Below are positions 9,050-23,143 of a DNA stretch of 64,000 nt, piece after piece (position 1 is the stretch's first letter; every line of letters begins with the position of its first letter). The notes beneath the pieces were generated by a model. It searched no databases, had not been told where the DNA came from, and saw only the letters and a list, made by a program, of their open reading frames with translations. Origin of the DNA: Dastarcus helophoroides (lineage: Eukaryota > Arthropoda > Insecta > Coleoptera > Bothrideridae); assembly GCA_028583605.1 (NCBI GenBank), contig CM053331.1, positions 4,839,008 through 4,903,007 on the forward strand. Direction: 5' to 3'. The position numbers and the translations under genes are program-made.

Positions 9050-10830
9050 AGTTGGATTATTTCAAAATTTCGATTTGAGATTTTCGAACTTTTCCAGAAT
9101 TTTCATAATTTCCACTTATATTTTGAAGTCTCAACTTCTACGCATTAAATTGGACTTTTATTTAAAAGATTGAAATATTCAACTTTTTTCGAATATTTTC
9201 GCTTCGTTTAAAAGTTAACATATTTTCAAAATTTTGATTTAAAATTTTCGACCTTTTGCAGAATTTTAAAAAATTTAGACTTTTTTCGAGGTTTCAACTT
9301 TTATGTAATAAATCGGACTTTCATTCGAAAAGTTAAAATATTCAACTTTTTTCGAAAAATTTTTACTTTTTTGAAAAGTTGGATTTTTTAAAATTTTGAT
9401 TTGAGATTTTCGAACTTTTTCAGAATTATCAAAAATTTCGACTTTTTTTTAAGTTTCAACATTATGTAGTAAAGTATTTAACTATTGTCAAAAAAATTCC
9501 ACTTTTTTAAAAAGTCAGTTGTTTTTAACTTCGATTTAAAATTTCCAAACTTTTTCCAGAATTTTCAAAAATTTCAATTTTTTTTTTGAAATTTTAACTT
9601 TATGTACACTTTTATTTGAAAAGTTGAAAAATTTTTTTTTTCGAAAATTTTCACTTTTGAAAAGTTGGACTTTTTCAAAATTTCGATTTGAGACTTTCAA
9701 ACTTTTCCAGAATTATCAAAAATTTCGACTTTTTTTCAAGTTTTCAACTTTTATGTAGTAAATTGGACTTTTATTTAAAAAGTTGAAATATTCAACTTTC
9801 TTTGAAAATTTTCGGTTCTTTAAAAAGTTGAACTTTTTTAAAATTTTAATTAAGGATTTTTGAACTTTCCAGAATTTTCGAAAATTTTGACTTATTCTTT
9901 AAAGTTACAACTTTTATAGTATAGTGTATGTATGTAAATCGATCTTTCATTTAAAAAATTGAAATATTCAACTATTTTCAAAAAATTTCACTTTTTTGAA
10001 AAGTTGCATTTTTTCAATATTACGATATGAAATTTCCGAACATTTTCAGAATTTTCAAAAATTTCGACTTTTTTTTGGAAGTTTCAACTTTATGTAGCAA
10101 ATTGGACTTTTATTTGAAAAGTTAAAATATTCAACTTTTTTCGGAGATTTTCACCTTTTTGAGAGTTGGATTATTTGAAAATTTCTATTTGAGATCTTCG
10201 AACTTTTCCCGAATTTTCAAAATTTGGACTTTTTTAGAAGTTTCAACTTTTATGCGGTAAATTGGACTTTTATTTGAAAGATTGAAATATTCAACTTTTT
10301 TAGAATATTTTCAATTTGTTTAAAAACTGAAATTTTTTCAAAATTTTGTTTTGAAATTTTCGACTTTTTCCAGAATTTCGAAAAATTTCGACCTTTTCGA
10401 AGTTTCAACTTTTATGTAATAAATCGGCAGTTGAAATATTCAACTTTTTTCGAAAAATTTTCACTTTTTTGTAAAGTTGGATTTTTTTAAATTTTCGATT
10501 TGAAATTTTCGAACTTTTCCAGAATTGTCAAAAATTTCGACTTTTTTTTTCGAAGCTTCAACTTTATGTAGTAAATGGACTTTTATTTAAAAAGTCAAAG
10601 TATTCAACCATTTTCAACAAATTTTCACTTTGTTGAAAAATCGACTTTTTTTTAAAGTTCGGTTTAAAATTTCAAAACTGTTTCCAGAATTTTCAAAAAT
10701 TTTGATTTTTTGTTGAAATTTTAACTTTTATGTAGTGAATTGCACTTTTATTTAAAAAGTTGAAATATTCTACTTTTTTCGAAAATTTTCACTTTATTTA
10801 AAAATTTGAATTTCTGCAAAAATGTTTCTT
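9050..10830. repeat. ~160-bp AT-rich satellite, about 11 units
   Basis: A marker segment like GTTTCAACTTTTATGTAGTA recurs near 9130, 9290, 9450, 9590, 9740, 9905, 10080, 10240, 10400, 10555 and 10720. Each unit also contains AAATTTCGACTTTTTT and a TTCGAACTTTTCCAG segment. Units differ by many substitutions and small indels. Nothing in it is coding. Confidence 0.85.
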
Positions 10831-13800
10831 TCAATTTTGAATTCAACGGCAAAAGGAAGTGATGGCGAAATTTTTAGAAGAGACTTCAAAATGTTAACAA
10901 AAACCTTCAGCATTACGATTTAAAGATTGGAAAGACTAAAGTAATAATTTTGGTTTTCAAATTTAAATATTTAGAAATTCATTTTTTAAAATAGAACTCG
11001 TATAAAAGATTTGGATAAATTCTTGTGGAGACTGACCTTTATTAATGACGTCAGCTCTCAACGCGTATAGGCAACTTTAAATACAATCACGTGTATTATT
11101 TATTGCACAACTTTTTTTAGATTTTCAATGTCCATTTTTAGGCCCTTAGAAAGTGAATTTTGAAAAATCCTCGCTCAATGTTCACCTACGCTATACTTAC
11201 AATTCGTGCGCAAAATTTTTTTTTTTAGAGCCACCCGTTTAGGTTATGCGTTATCTGTGTCAGTCAGCGTTAGAGATTTATTAAATAGATGTATTAGTTA
11301 TGATACATTCACATGTTATTGTTAATGAAATTTACATTTTGTGCATTATAACGTTAATAATAAATTGATTATTTGCACCTCTGTAAAGTGCAACAAAACT
11401 TCCATAGAGGCTGCTGAAAGCCATTAAATCCAATAAATATGTAAGCTGCAATCGTCGAGATTCAATATGTATTATAATTAGTTGGGTAATTGTTAATTAA
11501 ATTTGAAGTGTAATAAATATTATATTCATAACAAAATGAAATCTGGATTTAATTACGTCTATGCTTACTGTTTATTATTCAAATATTTGACATGTTTGAC
11601 ATTTTATTACAAAACAATGAGGAGGGGGGAATAATGTATTCATTACAGAACAATTATTTACACAAAGAGAATTAACAGTTAAAAATACAAGGACTGCTTA
11701 AATTAAACCTTTGGTCACGTAAAAATTCCAACAAATTCCAAAAATTTTAATACATTTTAAAATTTAGATCCATCTCTTTAATTATATATCTATAAATTAA
11801 AAAAAGTAGTTTATTGGCTCGTGTAAGTCAACAGTAAAATTGATAAATGAAACCTAATATGTTATTTTTTAGTTTAACTGCCATTCTCCACAAAACTTCC
11901 AAATGAAGTGTTGTTCAGTAGGAAAATTAAAAACGTTAAATTAACAAATTCAAATTATGGAGGTGATTCAACCTCGAATAGTAAGTAATGGCTTCTATGT
12001 AGAGCTTTTTCCCAATGCCCGAAATAGGGCCTCCCAAAATTAAAAATTAAGAAATGGTGTTTGTTTCCCAAAATTAACAAGTCTAAAGAAATAACGTGTT
12101 TTAGTAATACTGCGTTCATTTGCTAAACTGTGAAAAAGTACTGATAATCATACATCGTTTCTTCTACGTCGTGCTTCTACATCGACAACAAATATCAACT
12201 TTTCCATAACGTTTTTTGCAAAAGTTTTTTTTTCGGGCTCCAAGTTGAAGGTTTTAAAAAAATTTAAATTTTGTTTTGTAAAAATAGAAATTTATAAAAA
12301 ATAAACCTAAAAAGACTCAAAACACAGAACCGTACAACACGTAAATTGTGCCGATGCAATACGAAAGCAGAATATACTCGTATTATCAGCTTCACGATCC
12401 AAAATATAGAGGGTTCTCTATAGCGAAATCGTCCCAAATAATTTGATTACTTATAAAGGGTTGCTGCTGTACAAAAAAAGTTGATTTCAAGCAATTACGT
12501 GTTGTTAACGGTACATGATCCGCCCGCTATCATAATTTGCGCTATCGCGCGGAATTAATAAAGTACATTTTTGTTAAAACGAGATACAGCGGTAGAAATG
12601 GAATAATTAAAAGAACTGAACCGTCGTTTTATAAACGTAGGCATATTTTTGCCGCTCCGGCGCGCAGTTTAATTTTCATTTAAATTTTAACCCGTATAAT
12701 TCACGCGATGACGTCTGCACTCGTCGGAAGGAGGTCGAACTCATTTTTCTCCGGATCCTGCGGAGCGAACGACTTTGAAATTACTACAATTTACGAGAGT
12801 TCTTGAAGCGAAGGACATGCATACAACATACCCCATTCGTCCAGAATCTGATTAGTCAGCGAGTGCTTTAAAATTCCCCTGAATATTTGCACTAGTCACC
12901 TGAATTTGCACAGGGGACGTGGGCGATGTTTTGCTTGCTTGGACCAACGTTTCACACTTAGGGCAAGGTACATACCTGAAAAAAAATTAGAATTGTAATA
13001 TGATGTAATGCTGAATCAGTTACAAGAATAGTAATCTCTAGATTTTCTTAAATGTTGACTGCATTTTCAGAGGGGCCATTTGTGCTAAGCGTCAGAGGGT
13101 CAACTGTTCGCAGTTGAACTACCTATGAACCGCCACTACGCGTTTAGAGGACTACCTAGGTCATATTCCATTTGCAGCTAGAGCTACTCCGCAGTTTTTT
13201 CACAGACCGATAGGTGGCGCTGCACTAGATATCACAAAGACAAGGTCCATTAAGTGTGGTCAATTAAAGTGGAGGTATATTCGAGTTGAATGTGTCAAAC
13301 TGGCGCGAGAAACAGGTCTTTGATTTGTAAACTTTAAATTTAAAATGTTTAAACCGACTCATCAGTGCATTAGAATAAATTGTGTCTGTCTGGTCCAACT
13401 TAAACGAATCTTACATTGAAATTCATTTCAGCTTCCAGGAAAAGTGCGATCCAGTTGTCGCCTCATAAAGAAACGTCCATTATCAACTAATTTATGTATA
13501 GAACGGAATGATAGTAAGTATAAATTAGTCTCACTTAAATCAAGTTTAATTAAGATTGTTGGAAATGCAGCGCCATCGTAGAAAATTAAAGAGGGCCCTC
13601 CGATGCCATCAGGCTGGCAATAAATCCGTAATAAGGACATTTATATAAGAAGCAGAGGTCCCGCGTTTAGCATTTTTATGGAAAAAAGACGATACGGATC
13701 GGGAGGGCTCTTGTCGGGCGCATTTGCGTTAGAAAATACGATATGGAACTATAAAAAGTGACGTATATCCGGGAAATGTAGAGGAAGCGCCTCTTATGTC

Positions 13801-14449
13801 TTTCGTAATATAAAGAAGGTCGCAAGATGGAGAGCAAAGCTATTGTAGGTGAGGAATCTTGTTATACCGGCATAAAGGCTTACACATGTGACTGCCTTTG
13901 ATATTCTCCATTTTCTTATTCATGCCAATCTATGAGCGTAGAGTTGGCGAGATTTAACTTCGCTTCTTCGCCTTTTCGTCCGCGCAGATAGTTTCTTCTT
14001 AAACCTAATTTCTCTACGCTCATACGGTAGGCGAAATGCACGACTTGAGAAATTTCCGATCGGTTTACATACCCCAAAAATGAGGCATTATCCCCAAAGG
14101 AAACATTTCCGGGTATTTCGCAAATTGCAAATTAGATCTAGTCGAATAACGTTAACGCGCAGTTTTAAGTGAATTGAGAAGATGACCCAAAACGAATTTA
14201 TTTTGAAAACATCTCACTGCACAATCACTTCAAAAAAAAAATCAATAAACGACGAAAAAACCACTTACTTTAGTTGGAATTAATCATCACATTACACACA
14301 ATCACTTCGGAAAAAATCCGAGTCAAAAGCATTTTGAAAAATTCTTGATAATATTCAAGAGTTTGTTTACCAAAATCAAGTAAGCGTACAACTTTTAACT
14401 TATAATTGGCAACAAGAAAAACACAAAAAAAGCAAAAAAATTAGAAGGA
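10831..14449. other. Mostly unique non-coding sequence with a GC-richer core
   Basis: No gene is supported. 12500-12960 and 13640-14160 are richer in GC and CpG than the rest and are not repeated in the window, so they are the likeliest places here for conserved regulatory DNA. That is inference from composition only. A 13-bp inverted pair (13931-13943 with 14012-14024) lies inside, as does a dispersed repeat at 11067-11290. Confidence 0.5.
11067..11290. repeat. Dispersed repeat, copy 1 (partner at 23144-23352)
   Basis: Both copies begin GGCAACTTT and keep GTGTATTA, a CCATTTT-AGGCCCTT segment, and a GTCAGTCAG-GTTA segment followed by TTTATTAAATAG near the right end. Same orientation, strongly diverged, no coding capacity. 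It is probably a fragment of an old transposon. Confidence 0.6.
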
Positions 14450-17400
14450 AAAAAAATTACAACGAAATTAAAAAATGTTCGAAACCGCAAAGTTCCAGTT
14501 TTAGGATCAAATAGAAAATTTGATCGATGCTCCATTTCGCATGTTAGGGAACCTTCTTAAAGTAATGGCAACATAGCAGCTTTACTAATCGGGTCTTGGG
14601 TTGCGGGCACCTGACTTGCGCTTAAAATTGATTAATCTCGCTCTTGAACTCGTTTATCTAGCAAAGATGAAACAATTTTGATTTTTCTCCAATTTTTGAT
14701 GTAGTTTATTCAAAAAGTTTTAATCCTAATTTTTGTCAATTTCCGGAAGCTTTTCTTTAATCTAGTGTATCAAAATTTCGTTTTCTATTTTCAAATTTAG
14801 ACTTTTTTTCAGAAGGAAAATCGATCGATGCTTCATTCCGCATGTTAGGGAAACTTTTTGAAGTAATGGCAATATAGCAGCTTTACTAATCTAGTCTTGG
14901 GTCGCGAACACCTGCCTTGTGCTAAAAATTAATTAGTCTGGTGCTTAAATCCCGTTTACTTAGCAAAGAAAGCTTGCTGTTTCTCCAATTTTCGATGCAA
15001 TTCATTCAAATAGTTTTGATCCTTATTTTCGTCAAAGTTTTCTCAAGCTTTTCCTTAATCTGACGTGCCAAAATTTCGTTTGTTATTTCCAAATTTCGAC
15101 GTTTTTGCAGAAGGAAATTCGATCGATGCTTCATTTCGCATGTTAGGGAAACTTCTTAAAGTAATGGCAACGTAGCAGCTTTACTAATCAAGTCTTGAGT
15201 CGCGAGCACCTAACTTGTGCTTAAAATTGGTAAAACTGGCGCCTAAATCTCGTTTACTCGGCAAAGATAGAATAATTTTGATTTTTCTCCAATTTTTGAT
15301 GCAATTCATTCAAGAAATTTTGTTCTTTATTTTTGTCAAAGTTTCCTCAAGCTTTTTTTTAAACTGGCGTGTCATAATTTCGTTTTTATTTCTAAATTTC
15401 GATGTTTTTTTAGAAGGAAATTCGATTGATGCTTCGTTCCGCATGTTAGGGAAACTTTTTGAAGTAATGGCAACAAAGCAGCTTTACTAATCGAGTCTTG
15501 GGTCGCAAGTACTTGATTTGTGCTTAAAATTGATTAATTCCGCGCTTAAACTCGTTTACTCAGCAAAAACAGAACAATTTTGGTTTTTCTCCAATTTTCG
15601 ATGCAGTTTATTAAAAAAAATTTGATCCTAATTTTGTCAGTTTCCATAAGCTTTTCTTTAATCTAGTGTGTCAAAATTTCGTTTTCTATTTTCAAATTTT
15701 GACTTTTTTCAGAAGGAAAATCGATCGATGCTTCATTCCGCATGTTAGGGAAACTTCTTGAAGTAATGGCAACATAGCAGCTTTACTAATCGAGTCTTAT
15801 GTCGCGGGTACCTGACTTGTGCTTAAAATTGAATAATCTTGCGCTTAAACTCGTTTACTCAGCAAAGACAGAACAATTTTGATTTTTCTCCAATTTTTGA
15901 TGCAATTCATTCAAGAAATTTTGTTCCCAATTTTTGTCAAAGTTTCTTCAAGCTTTTTTTTAAACTGGCGTGTCATAATTTCGTTTTTTATTTCTGAATT
16001 TCGATGTTTTTTTAGAAGGAAATTCGATTGATGCTTCGTTCCGCATGTTAGGGAAACTTTTTGAAGTAATGGCAACAAAGCAGCTTTACTAATCGAGTCT
16101 TGGGTCGCAAGTACCTGATTTGTGCTTAAAATTGATTAATTCCGCGCTTAAACTCGTTTACTCAGCAAAAACAGAACAATTTTGGTTTTTCTCCAATTTT
16201 TGATGCAGTTTATTAAAAAAATTTTGATCCTAATTTTGTCAGTTTCCATAAGCTTTTCTTTAATCTAGTGTGTCAAAATTTCGTTTTCTATTTTCAAATT
16301 TTGACGTTTTTTTCAGAAGGAAAATCGATCGATGCTTCATTCCGCATGTTAGGGAAACTTCTTGAAGTAATGGCAACATAGCAGCTTTACTAATCGAGTC
16401 TTGGGTCGCGTCACCTAACTTGTGCTAAAAATTGATTAGTCTGGCGCTTAAATCTCGTTTACTCAGCAAAGTGAGCACAATTTTGCTTTTTCTCCAATTT
16501 TTGATGCAATTCATTCAAAAAGTTTTGATCCTGATTTTTGTCAAAGTTTTCTTAAGCTTTTTTTAAGCATGGCGTGTCAATTTTTTTTTATTTCTAAATT
16601 TCGAAGCTGTTCCAGAAAAAAATTTGATCGATGCTTCATTGGGCAGGTTAGGCAAACTTCTTAAAGTAATGGCAACAGCAGCTTTACTAATCTTTTCCTT
16701 TCTAATAATTTGGATTATTTATAAAATTTTACTTTTCGAAAATTTCAGATTTCTTTTCAAACTTGCCTTGTGCTTAAAATTGATTAATCATTCGCTTAAA
16801 CTCGTTTACTCAGCAAAGACATAACAATTTTGATTTTTCTCCAATTTTTGATGCAATTCATTCAAGAAATTTTGTTCTTTATTTTTGTCAAAGTTTCCCC
16901 AAGCTTTTCCTTAAACAGGTGTGTCAAAATTTCGTTTTTTATTTCTAAATTTCGACGTTTTTCCAGAAGGAAATTTGATCGATGCGTTATTCCGCATGTT
17001 AGGGAAACTTCTTAGAGTAACGGCAACATAGCAGCTCTACTAAAATTGAGTCATGGGTCGTGGGCACCTGACTTGTGCTAAAAATTGATTAGTCTGGTGC
17101 TTAAATCCCATTTATTCAGCAAAGATACAACAATTTTGATTTTTCTCCAGTTTTTGATGCAACTCATTCAAAAACTTTCGATTCTTATTTTTTGTCAAAG
17201 TTTTCTCAAGCCTTTTTTTTAAATGGCGTGTCATAATTTCGTTTTTTATTTCTAAATTTCGATGTTTTTCGAGAACGAAATTCCATTGATGCTTCGTTCC
17301 GCATGTTAGGGAAACTTCTTAAAGTAATGGCAACATAGCAACTTTACTAATCTAGTCTTGAGTCGCGAGCACCTGACTTGTGCTTAAAATTGATTAATCT

Positions 17401-20400
17401 CGCGCTTAAACTCGTTTACTTAGCAAAGATAGAACAATTTTGACTTTTCTCCAATTTTTGATGTAGTTTATTTAAAAAGCTTTAATCCTAATTTTTGTCA
17501 GTTTCCTTAACCTTTTCTTTTACTCTGGTCTGTCAAAATTTCATTTTCTATTTCCAAATTTCGACGTTTTTGCAGAAGGAAATTTGGCGTGTCAAAATTT
17601 CGTTTTCTATTTCCAAATTTCGAATATTTTTCAAAAGGAAATTCGATCGATGCTTCATTCCGCATGTTATGGAAACGTCTTGAAGTAATAGCAACATAGC
17701 AGCTTTACTAATCGAGTTTTGGGTTGACCGGGCGCCTAACTTATGGTAAAAATTGATTAGTCTGGTGCTTAAATCTCATTTATTTAGCAAAGATACAACA
17801 ATTTTGATTTTGCTCCAATTTTTGATGCAATTCAGTCAAAAACTTTTGATCCTAATTTTTGTCAAAGTTTCCTTAAGCTTTTTTTAAACTGGGGTGTCAT
17901 AATTTCGTTTTTAATTTTAAAATTTCGATATTTTTCAAAAAGGAAATTCGATTGATGCTTCATTCCTCATGTTAGGGAAACTTCTTAAAGTAATGGCCAC
18001 ATAGCAGCTTTACTAATGGAGTCTTAGGTCGCGGACACCTGATTTGTGCTAAAAATAAACTAGTAGCAGCAGCACTAACATCTCATAACGCAGCGAAGAT
18101 AGAACAATTTTGATTTTTTTCCAATTTTTGATGAAATTCATTTAAAAAGTTTTGCTCCTAATTTTAGTCAAAAATTTCTCGAGCTTTTCTCTAAACTCTC
18201 ATGTCAAAGCTTTGATTTTTATTTCTGAATTTGGACGTTTGTCCAGAAGGAAATTCGATCGATGCTTCATTCCGCATGTTAGGGAAACTTCTTAAAGTAA
18301 TGACAAAATAGCAGCTTTACTAATCGAGTTTTAGATCGCGGGTACCTGATTTGTGCTAAAAATAGACTAGTAATAGCAGCCCGGCACTAACGTCTCATTT
18401 ACGCAGCGAAGATAGAACAATTTTGATTTTTCTCCAAGTTTTGATGCAATTCATTTCAGAAGATTTGCTCCTAATTTGAGTCAACATTTTTTCGAGCTTC
18501 TGCCCAAACTGTCGTGTCAAAGTTTTAGATTTTTATTTCTAAATTTCGACGTTTCTCCAGAAGGAAATTCGATCGATGCTTCATTCCGCATGTTAGGGAA
18601 ACTTCTTAAAGTAATGACAAAATAGCAGCTTTACTAATCGAGTTTTAGATCGCGGGTACCTGATTTGTGCTAAAAATAGACTAGTAATAGCAGCCCGGCA
18701 CTAACGTCTCATTTACGCAGCGAAGATAGAACAATTTTGATTTTTCTCGAAGCTTTGATGCAATTCATTTCAGAAGATTTGCTCCTAATTTGAGTCAACA
18801 TTTTTTCGAGCTTCTGCCCAAACTGTCGGGTCAAAGTTTTAATTTTTATTTCTAAATTTCGACGTTTCTCCAGAAGAAAATTCGATCGATGCTTCATTCC
18901 GCATGTTAGGGAAACTTCTTAAAGTAATAAACAGATATCAGCTCTACTAATCGAGTCCTAGATCGCGGGCACCTAATTTGTTCTAAACATCGAATAGTAT
19001 TGGCATTTTGCCGGTTAGATCGCGTTTACGCAGCAAAAATATAACAATTCTTTCTCCAAATTTTGATGCAATTCATTTAAGACGTTTTGCTTCTAATTTT
19101 TGTCAAAGTTTCCTTGAGCTTTTCTTCAAACTTTCATATTAAAATTTCAATTATTGTTCCTAAATTTTTACGTTTCTTTAGAAGAAACTTTGAAAATAAT
19201 TAAAACTTTAGTTTCAGTCAAATCCAAGAAAAATTTCAAAAAAGTGGATTTGAATCGAAATGGCGAGATTAAAACTTGAATTTTATAAAAATCACAATTT
19301 TACTTTTTACTCTTTTTTACATTTTACTTTTTTTATACTCTTTTTCACAAAAGGTTTCACTTAAAACATACAATTTCGAAATTTATCTTCAATCTTGACA
19401 TTCTGAAATTTTTTTTACCTTAAGTCTAAAATATTCAGAAAAATGTCAAAATTTCGAGAAAGAAATTTGAAAAATAACCTAATTCTTGGGAAGAACTAGG
19501 AATTTTTTAAAATCTCGAAATTTCGGTCTCAATCTCGGAAGTTCCAGAATTTCGTCGAAATATCGATTTAAAATTTAAAAAAAAATGTCAAATTTCAAAG
19601 ACCTAATTTTTTTTTTAATTTCGACTGTAAAACCGAAACTTCTACTAACCTAATTATCTTGCAAGTAAAAAGATTTTTGTCACGAAATTTCGATGCTGTA
19701 TTTCGCATGTTAGGGAAACTTCTTAAAGTAATGGCATAGTAGCTTCACTTATCAAGTCTTGGGTTGCGGGTACCTAATTTGTGCTGGAAATAGACTAGTA
19801 GCAGCAGCCTGGCACTTACAGCTCGTTAACGCAGCGAAGATAGAATAATGTTGATTTTTCTCCAATTTTTGATACAATTTATTCAAGAAGTTTTGTCTCG
19901 TAATTTAAGTTAAAATTTTAACGAGCTTTTCTCCAAACTCTCATGTTAAAGTTCTGACTTTTATTTCTAAATTTCGACGTTTGTCCAAAAGGAAATTCGA
20001 TCGATGCTTCATTCCGCATGTTAGGGAAACTTCTTAAAGTAATGACAAAATAGCAGCTTTTCTAATCGGGTCTTGGGTCGCGGGCACCCTGACTTATGCT
20101 TAAAATTAATTGGTTTGGCGCTTAAATCTCGTTTACACAGCAAAGATAGAACAATTCTGATTTTCTCCAATTTTTGGTGCAGTTCATTCAAGAAGTTTTG
20201 ATACTAATTTTTGTTGAAGCTTCCTCAAGCTTTTCTTTAATCTGGCGTGTCAAAATTTCGTTTCTTATTTCCAAATTTCGACGTTTCTGCAAAAGGAAAT
20301 TCGATCGATGCTTCGTTTCGCATGTTAGGGAAACTTCTTAGAGTAATGGCAACATAGCAGCTTTATTAATCGAGTCTTGGGTCGCGGGCACCTGACTTGT

Positions 20401-21935
20401 GCTTAAAATTAATTAGTTTGGCGCTTAAATCTCGTTTACACAGCAAAGATAGAACAATTCTGATTTTTATCCAATTTTTGGTGCAGTTCATTCAAGAAGT
20501 TTTGATACTAATTTTTGTCGAAGTTTCCTCAAGCTTTTCTTTGATCTGGCGTGTAAAAATTTTGTTTTCTATGTCTCAATTTCGACGTTTTTCCAGAAGG
20601 AAATTTGATCGATGCTTCGCTCCGCATGTTAGGGAAATTTCTTAAAGTCTTGGATCGCGGGCAGCTGACTTTTGCTAAAAATTGAGTCTGGTGCTTAAAT
20701 CTCGTTTACTTAGCAAAGATAAACCAATTTAGTTCTTTCTCTAATGTTTGATGCAATTCAAGAAATTTTGACCCTTATTTTTTCAAAGTTTCCTCGAGCT
20801 TTTCCCCAAACTGTCATGTCATAATTTTGATTTTTATTTCCAAATTTTCAGAAGGAATTTTGATTGATGCTTCTTTCAGCATGTTAGGGAATGTTCTTAA
20901 AGTAATAGCAACATAACAGCTTTACTAATCGAGTCTTGGGTTGCGGGCACCTGACTTGTACTAAAAATTGAGTCTGGCGCCTAAATCTGGTTAACCCAGC
21001 AAAGATAGACCAATTTTGATCTTTCTCTAATTTTTGATGATTCTTAAGAAGTTTTGATCCTAATTTTTGTCCAAGTTTTCTTAAGCTTTTCTTTTATTTG
21101 GCGTGTCAAAATTTCGTTTCTTATTTTTAAATTTCGACATTTTTCCAGACGGAAATTCGATTGATGCTTCATTCCTCATGTTAGGGAAACTTCTTAAAGT
21201 AATGGCCACATAGCAGCTTTACTAATGGAGTCTTAGGTCGCGGACACCTGATTTGTGCTAAAAATAAACTAGTAGCAGCAGCACTAACATCTCATAACGC
21301 AGCGAAGATAGAACAATTTTGATTTTTTTCCAATTTTTGATGAAATTCATTTAAAAAGTTTTGCTCCTAATTTTAGTCAAAAATTTCTCGAGCTTTTCTC
21401 TAAACTCTCATGTCAAAGCTTTGATTTTTATTTCTAAATTTCGACGTTTGTCCAAAAGGAAATTCGATCGATGCTTCATTCCGCATGTTGGGGAAACTTC
21501 TTAAAGTAATGACAAAATAGCAGCTTTTCTAATCGAGTTTTAGATCGCGGGTACCTGATTTGTGCTAAAAATAGACAGGTAATAGCAGCCCGGCACTAAC
21601 GTCTCATTTACGCAGCGAAGATAGAACAATTTTGATTTTTCTCCAAGTTTGGATGCAATTCACTGAAGAAGTTTTCTCCTAATTTTTGTCAAAGTTTCCT
21701 CGAGCTTTTCTCTAAACTGTCATGTTAAAATTTTGATTTTTATTTCTAAATTTCGAGATATTTCGAGAAGGAAATTCAATCAATGCTTTATTCTGCATGT
21801 TAGGGAAACTTTTTAAAGTAGCAGCTTTACTTATCAAGTCTTGGGTGGCGGGCACCTAATTTGTGCTAAAAATCGACCGGCGCTTACATCTCGCTTACGC
21901 AGCGAAGATACAACGTTCCAAAAACTTCTAGTTCC
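14450..21935. repeat. ~300-bp satellite, 23 recognisable units
   Basis: The marker CGATCGATGCTTCATTCCGC plus ATGTTAGGGAAACTT recurs at 14541, 14842, 15140, 15443, 15742, 16045, 16346, 16645, 16996, 17303, 17664, 17969, 18276, 18590, 18903, 19707, 20018, 20322, 20626, 20881, 21178, 21485 and 21797. Spacing is mostly 298-314 bp. Exceptions are 351, 361 and 255 bp units and an ~800-bp gap after 18903. Units also share AGCAGCTTTACTAATCGAGT, TTGTGCTAAAAATTGATTAG and TCTCCAATTTTTGATGCAAT. Plus-strand frames reading FLQFLMQFIQEILFF recur only because the unit recurs. Confidence 0.95.
19150..19690. other. Interruption in the 300-bp satellite
   Basis: The marker is absent for about 500 bp. In its place is AT-rich sequence full of AAATTTCGAAA-like runs, close in style to the minisatellites elsewhere in the window. 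The satellite resumes at about 19690. No insertion boundaries with target duplication are visible. Confidence 0.65.
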
Positions 21936-23143
21936 GATTTCTGCCGATGAACCACCTTAAAATCAAACAAATATTATAAATTGATTAATTAATATTAGGA
22001 GAGAAATTTTGGGGCCCTCAGTATTCGAGAAATCTCCCAGTACGTTTCAAACGACATGTAGATCTGCCCGGCAAACACGTTCCCATCTATCTCGGTGGAT
22101 TGCGCTTTGGTTGGATGTGATTGGCTCGACTGCTGTACCTTTTCCCAGTTGAACTGTAGCTGCAACTCTGTTGCAGTAACATGGATTTATATGTAAATGA
22201 TGTAATAATGCATTTAAATTTATATTAGCTGCACACAGAGACAGGATGGATTGCTTTGACTTGGGATTACTTTAATGGAATGAATTGGTGGCCGACTCAG
22301 AATTGTGTTCACTCTTATTACTCCTGTGACGTGCACAAAGAGAATGGGATTTAAAATCCCAGTTACGAACAACCCGATGTTGAATTACCTGAATTTCCGA
22401 TGCAAATTCCCGAAATGACAGCCAGTTGGCTTCTGAAGAGCTCCCTTATAGGGTGTTTGAATCATAATATCATTAATTTAAAGAGAAGAGATGAAGAAAA
22501 ATGAATATGACACGAATGTTTGATTACTTGATTGCAATTTTTTTTATATTATTATTTGCGCTAAAAAAATACTTTCAAATCATAATATAGAATCTTTCAG
22601 GTTGCTACTGATTCCAAGAAGCTTTCACATAGCGATTGGCGTAGCTAAAATTGTTTCCTAGGGATGAAAAACTGTCCAAATAATTTTTGATGACCAAAAG
22701 AAAGTCTTCACAAAACCAAAACAGTATGTGGCACGTCAGGGTGGGCAATATGATAAACTTAGATACAAGGGGAATGAGCTTTCTAGAGTGGACAGGAACC
22801 ATTATTGTCAAACGCTAAGAAGTTAATTTTTCGGTAATTTACTCTGCGCATACCCACCTTTCCGTCTCGTGTGTTTTGAATCTTTTTATTTCCCGGCCTA
22901 CATTTCTGTTTTAATACAGAATGTGTCAAATTGTGGTTAAAACAAGGTCGTTTGTTCCGCAGCAGAACAAAGACTCTCAGTTTTTCAATTTTATTGCCAC
23001 ATGGCCACACAAGTAAGAAATGCGATAAGCAAAATAAACATTGCCGCGCCGTGGCGAAAATATGTTATGCAGCCAAAGTGATGAGTTCACGCCATAGATT
23101 TTCACTATATGGTTATATACTTTCAGTATATGGTTAATGTCAA

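Noticed and set aside
15215..20645. Recurring frames reading FLQFLMQFIQEILFF and RKFDRCFIPHVRETS
   Set aside because: They recur because the 300-bp satellite recurs. Unit length is usually not a multiple of three, and frames end within about one unit.
14541..21806. GTTAGGG within the satellite marker as a telomere-like repeat
   Set aside because: It occurs once per 300-bp unit and never in tandem, so it is not telomeric.
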